Assembly (NCBI GenBank): GCA_003153875.1
Contig: PMBY01000451.1
Coordinates: 1 to 24,410 of the forward strand
Direction of reading: 5' to 3'
From: Myxococcales bacterium
GTDB taxonomy: Bacteria; Myxococcota; Polyangia; Fen-1088
DNA length: 24,410 nt
A model generated the notes under the pieces. It ran no database searches. It saw nothing but the letters and a program-made list of their open reading frames with translations, and was not told the DNA's origin. Positions 23,388 through 24,410 of the stretch are shown here, one piece after another; the stretch's first letter is position 1; each line of letters starts with the position of its first letter. The position numbers and the translations under genes are program-made.

Positions 23388-24410
23388 GGTGCGCGCGAAC
23401 ATGGCCACCACGAGGGCGGCGGATTTTTCGGCGTCGTGTAGTCCCAGCCCCCCGACAAACAATTCGGATCAGTGTCGCAGCCATGCAGGATGTAGTGGGT
23501 GACGTACTGGCAAGGTTCGCTCGGGGAACCAGCGACCACGAGTTGCTGACCGCTCGCGACTCCGGCGGTTTCACCGGGCAGTTCGGGAAACCCGACGCAG
23601 GCCCAGTCGAGGTGGGTCAAGTCGGGGGCGGTGTCGGGCTTGCTATAGACAGTCGAACCGTCGGCGTTGTTGACGGTGCAGGCAAGTTCCCTGAGGGCGT
23701 TCGGCGGCGGCCACGACTGCGGTCCGTCCGGCGCCATCTGCAAAGGGATGGTGACCACGGCCTCATCGAGCTTGGCCACGCCGCAGCTCGTTTCCTCGAG
23801 CTGCCCTGCCAGCGCCGCGGCCACAAAATCGGACAGCGACGGCTGCATGTATCCGCCCGCCGACAGGATGGAGAAGGCGGGAGGCGGCGGGGAACTCTCG
23901 CAGCCATAGCGTGGGTAGAAGGCTGCGGTCTGGTCGAAGGTGCCTTCCAAATAGGCGACGCGCTGGTCGGGCAGGTTCATGTTGATGAAACTGGCGCCAT
24001 ACGGAATGTCGCGCGTAGCCGGCGTGCCCGGATCGAAGTGCTCCTCATGATCCCTCCGCTGTGGATGGCGAAGATCGAAAATGCTGTTGCCATTGCGGTC
24101 GTCGTAGACGACCAGGCTGGCGTAGGCGATGCGCCCGGTGATATCGCCCACCATCACGCCAGCCGTAGGCAGGTTAATCAGATCGATGGTCCCGGGTACG
24201 TCCGGCTCGACGGCAACGTCAACGTCAGCCAGATTGGGGACAAAGCGGAAGCCGTTGGGACAGCCCTGTTGAACGACATCGGCCGCCGATGGCTGCTTCC
24301 AGCCTGCCTCAACGTGGACGGGGGCCACCGCTTTTGGCGGAAACAGGCAGAACGGCTCTGGCTGCACCTGCGCGCCCCACACCAGGGCGATGCGCAGTTG
24401 CAGCGCTTGC
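23384..24410 (-). CDS. Secreted protein of unknown function, N-terminus outside window
   Basis: The frame stays open to the window edge (ALQLRIALVW before the GTG at 24382), so the true start lies beyond 24410 and only about 341 C-terminal residues are seen. I do not recognise a family. Features: YASLVVYDDRNGNSIFDL, whose DxxNGNxxFD spacing resembles a calcium-binding or dockerin-like loop; several cysteines (GCPNGF, YGCESS, SCGVA, LACTVN, WACVG, EPCQY, HGCDTDPNC) that could form disulfides; and a Trp-rich C-terminus, DYTTPKNPPPSWWPC. This suits an extracytoplasmic lipoprotein or receptor partner. It is coupled to the next gene by a 4-nt overlap and is the first visible gene of the TonB operon. 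Confidence 0.75.
   Translation of the reverse strand, partial: QALQLRIALVWGAQVQPEPFCLFPPKAVAPVHVEAGWKQPSAADVVQQGCPNGFRFVPNLADVDVAVEPDVPGTIDLINLPTAGVMVGDITGRIAYASLVVYDDRNGNSIFDLRHPQRRDHEEHFDPGTPATRDIPYGASFINMNLPDQRVAYLEGTFDQTAAFYPRYGCESSPPPPAFSILSAGGYMQPSLSDFVAAALAGQLEETSCGVAKLDEAVVTIPLQMAPDGPQSWPPPNALRELACTVNNADGSTVYSKPDTAPDLTHLDWACVGFPELPGETAGVASGQQLVVAGSPSEPCQYVTHYILHGCDTDPNCLSGGWDYTTPKNPPPSWWPCSRAP

Overview
The window is GC-rich DNA and most likely comes from a myxobacterium (Myxococcota, probably a Polyangia-type genome). The signs are: several secreted lipoproteins that hold their domain on a long Gly/Ser/Thr/Ala tether; a Kelch/Cys-rich protein ending in a MYXO-CTERM-like tail (Cys motif, hydrophobic segment, Arg cluster); a textbook sigma-54 promoter; an ECF sigma/FecR pair; and many envelope proteins. 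The assignment rests on these features, not on a database match.

Region 1 (174-10087) is a run of envelope proteins. On the + strand: an unidentified protein overlapping a LamG-type lipoprotein, a GH29 alpha-L-fucosidase lipoprotein with a discoidin-like C-terminal domain, a sigma-54 promoter, a 1107-aa Kelch/Cys-rich/YGG-repeat protein, and a small lipoprotein broken by a 1-nt frameshift. On the - strand: a GH43-like glycosidase lipoprotein with a long SGGAT-type tether. Together they suggest surface display of glycan-binding and glycan-cutting proteins. Positions 1-173 hold no gene I can support.

Region 2 (10088-12550) has an ECF sigma factor translationally coupled to a membrane FecR-like regulator, divergent from the GH43 gene. 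It is followed by a gene-free stretch of about 300 bp that is almost wholly an inverted-repeat element with IS630-like ends (CTAG target, near-identical 22-bp arms).

Region 3 (12551-17401) has a TMTC-like membrane protein (GT-C fold plus TPR). Convergent to it is a TlpA-like thioredoxin, which is divergent from an eight-haem cytochrome c with only 20 bp between the two start codons.

Region 4 (17416-24410, - strand) reads, in transcription order: a partial secreted protein, a small outer-membrane barrel-like protein, a TonB-dependent receptor carrying its own N-terminal TonB C-terminal domain, exbB, exbD, tonB, then a hepT/mntA (HEPN/MNT) toxin-antitoxin pair. The first six are packed with overlaps of 1 to 10 nt or a 9-nt gap and look like one transport operon. 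The TA pair has a 63-bp leader with a possible promoter and palindrome. No tRNA, rRNA, CRISPR array or transposase gene was seen.
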